Assembly (NCBI GenBank): GCA_022496185.1
Contig: WTXG01000364.1
Coordinates: 1 to 30,599 of the forward strand
DNA from: Multifurca ochricompacta
Taxonomy: Eukaryota > Basidiomycota > Agaricomycetes > Russulales > Russulaceae
Reading direction: 5' to 3'
DNA length: 30,599 bases
How positions within the stretch are numbered: the stretch's first letter is position 1; the number at the start of each line of letters is the position of its first letter. Of the stretch, positions 29,091 to 30,599 are shown in pieces. The translations under genes and the position numbers were made by a program. The notes below the pieces were generated by a model that was not told the DNA's origin, searched no databases, and worked only from the letters and a program-made list of their open reading frames with translations.

Positions 29091-30599
29091 GCCAGAAACT
29101 ATTTGGAAATGAACGAACGAAATGAACGAATGATATGAATTCATGATTTGATTCGATTCATACACAATATATGGATCGTCAGGAGTTGTAACCGATCAAA
29201 ATCCACACATGAGCGACGAAGGTAAACAAACGCCCATAGAAGCTGGGAACTCACTCTTTTGGCTCCCTTTCACGGAGAACAGAACGGAATCAGAACGTCT
29301 CGTTTTCTGCTCAAACATATAACATATTGATTGACAGCGTGTTATATTCAGCCAGGCTCACAACCATGCAATGCGAACAAGTATAAACGTCTCATGGATG
29401 CCCCGACACTGAAATACGGTCAGGGAGGATGCAATCAGATCAAGGGCTAGTGAGAAGCGAATCAAGACAGCGGAGGGGGTGCTACAGTGTCCATTGCACC
29501 AAACACACACGTACGACATATCGGGGGAGATCGTATACCCCGGTATGAAGGCACTTGATAGGCTCGCAAAACTCTGCTTCACAAACTCACCGAGCCTAGA
29601 ACGGTTCAGGAGACGGTCCTCGAGGGCATTGTTATGAGGATAGCCGATGAAGGGTGTGTAAGCGGCTATATCAAAAGGTACTCGTCTGTATGCTGCCACA
29701 CGGAACAGAAGGAACACGTAAGGTCCTCATCTACTCTGCCATGTTCCACGATTGGTTTGGCGGAGTGTATTGTCTCCTCAGGTCGCTGGGTCATCTTCAC
29801 CACAGATAGCAGTTGTACAACACCCTAGCGACCTCATGGGTCTATGAAACAAGGTTGGAAGAAGGATAGCTCGTGACAGGGGCACCGGGAACCAGGTAAC
29901 ACATTGCACGACGGAGAAGGAAAAACTACGAACTGCGGCACGAACTCCAACGGGTTTTGGACCTATCAAGGCCGTAACACGGAACAATTTCGACCATTGC
30001 TCGCGCTCATAGTGAGCAGCTTCTTGCAAGATATTCACGTCATGTTTCCGGTTCGAAAAGTACAAACTAACCGATGTACTCACGGTCAGACACCGCCGTC
30101 CAAATACATACATAATACAAAAAGACCACGGTTTCCTTTCTGGGTTTCTGGGTCACATATGCAACGCCACACAAACAAGCGCCCCGGACCGGAATAGAGA
30201 CCCATGCACACTAATGACGGGCTAACCACCGCGTTGCGTAGACCACGTATTGTGCATGGCCTCGTCAGGAGTGACGGACCGCAGGACGGAAAAAGCCACT
30301 CAAAGACACTCAAGCAGAAAGACAGTGACTGGTTCAGAGCGTGGGATGACGCACGATCCACCGGAAAACAAGGTTTCGTTTGTCAGATGGGGTCTTGGTA
30401 TAGCCGTAACTGTCTGGCACGTTATGCTGGCATGAACACGGGCGGCGGCAAGAATACCTTAAACCTCGTGACATCGGCAAAGCAGAAGCGAATGTTACGG
30501 GGCGGTCCAGCCGTAACGGGGCTGTGATGCAAAAGGAGCATACATTATGATAAAACAGAAGGATTGTCAGGCGAAAGGAAGTAGGGGAAGTGGGTGATA

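Larger units (their letters stand above)
28721..30599. other. 1.9-kb right flank, no gene recognised
   Basis: Upstream of the PUF gene to the window end. It contains (GCAG)5 at 29071-29090 and AACGAA-type repeats at about 29112-29132. Open frames on the minus strand (29358-29717, 29778-30113) and plus strand (30204-30527) have no family resemblance or splice logic that I can see. The start of a gene beyond the edge cannot be excluded. Confidence 0.5.

Noticed and set aside
30204..30527. 107-codon plus-strand open frame near the right edge
   Set aside because: Composition and sequence look random, with no conserved motif; cannot be supported as a gene.

Overview
This window is nuclear DNA from a filamentous fungus, most likely a mushroom-forming basidiomycete (Agaricomycetes). 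The genes are dense and carry many introns of about 45-80 bp. Coding sequence is often broken into very small exons of 5, 10, 14, 19, 20 and 21 nt. The reconstructed proteins resemble mushroom proteins throughout. I read 13 protein genes with 68 introns by joining exons so that GT-AG (or GC-AG) boundaries, reading phase and family conservation all agree. Twelve genes are complete. The first is cut by the left edge of the window. No rRNA, tRNA, CRISPR array or prokaryotic feature was seen.

Left part (1-6060): a DCAF11/WDR23-like WD40 protein (+, 5' end missing, one apparent frameshift) converges on a DHA1-type MFS drug/solute exporter (-). An NDUFA9/COQ11-like mitochondrial atypical SDR (-) follows.

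Middle left (6061-12766): a microsatellite-rich promoter precedes a ricin-B-lectin-like orphan protein (+). Its second intron holds a 477-bp hAT-type MITE with a perfect 8-bp target-site duplication. Next come a secreted two-LysM protein (-) and the RNA polymerase I/III subunit AC40 (-). A secreted agmatinase-like ureohydrolase (+) shares a 133-bp divergent promoter with AC40.

Middle right (13031-20695): a PalI/Rim9-like pH-sensing membrane protein (-) and a GNAT acetyltransferase (-). Translation elongation factor 2 (+) is complete at 842 aa with the diphthamide histidine at 699. An APH-fold small-molecule kinase (+) follows.

Right part (20696-30599): a 2.75-kb stretch without a recognisable gene, a vacuolar/secreted serine carboxypeptidase (-, one apparent frameshift), a 12-exon PUF-domain RNA-binding protein (-), and a final 1.9 kb without a recognisable gene.

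The genes do not form one pathway. They are mainly housekeeping functions (translation, transcription, ubiquitin ligase adaptor, respiration/quinone, RNA control) mixed with surface and secreted functions (LysM, carboxypeptidase, ureohydrolase, PalI, MFS). I saw no biosynthetic cluster or new multigene system. The strongest unusual signals are the MITE captured inside an intron, a concentration of GC-AG introns in the left third, and two single-base frameshifts next to short homopolymers in otherwise well-conserved genes.
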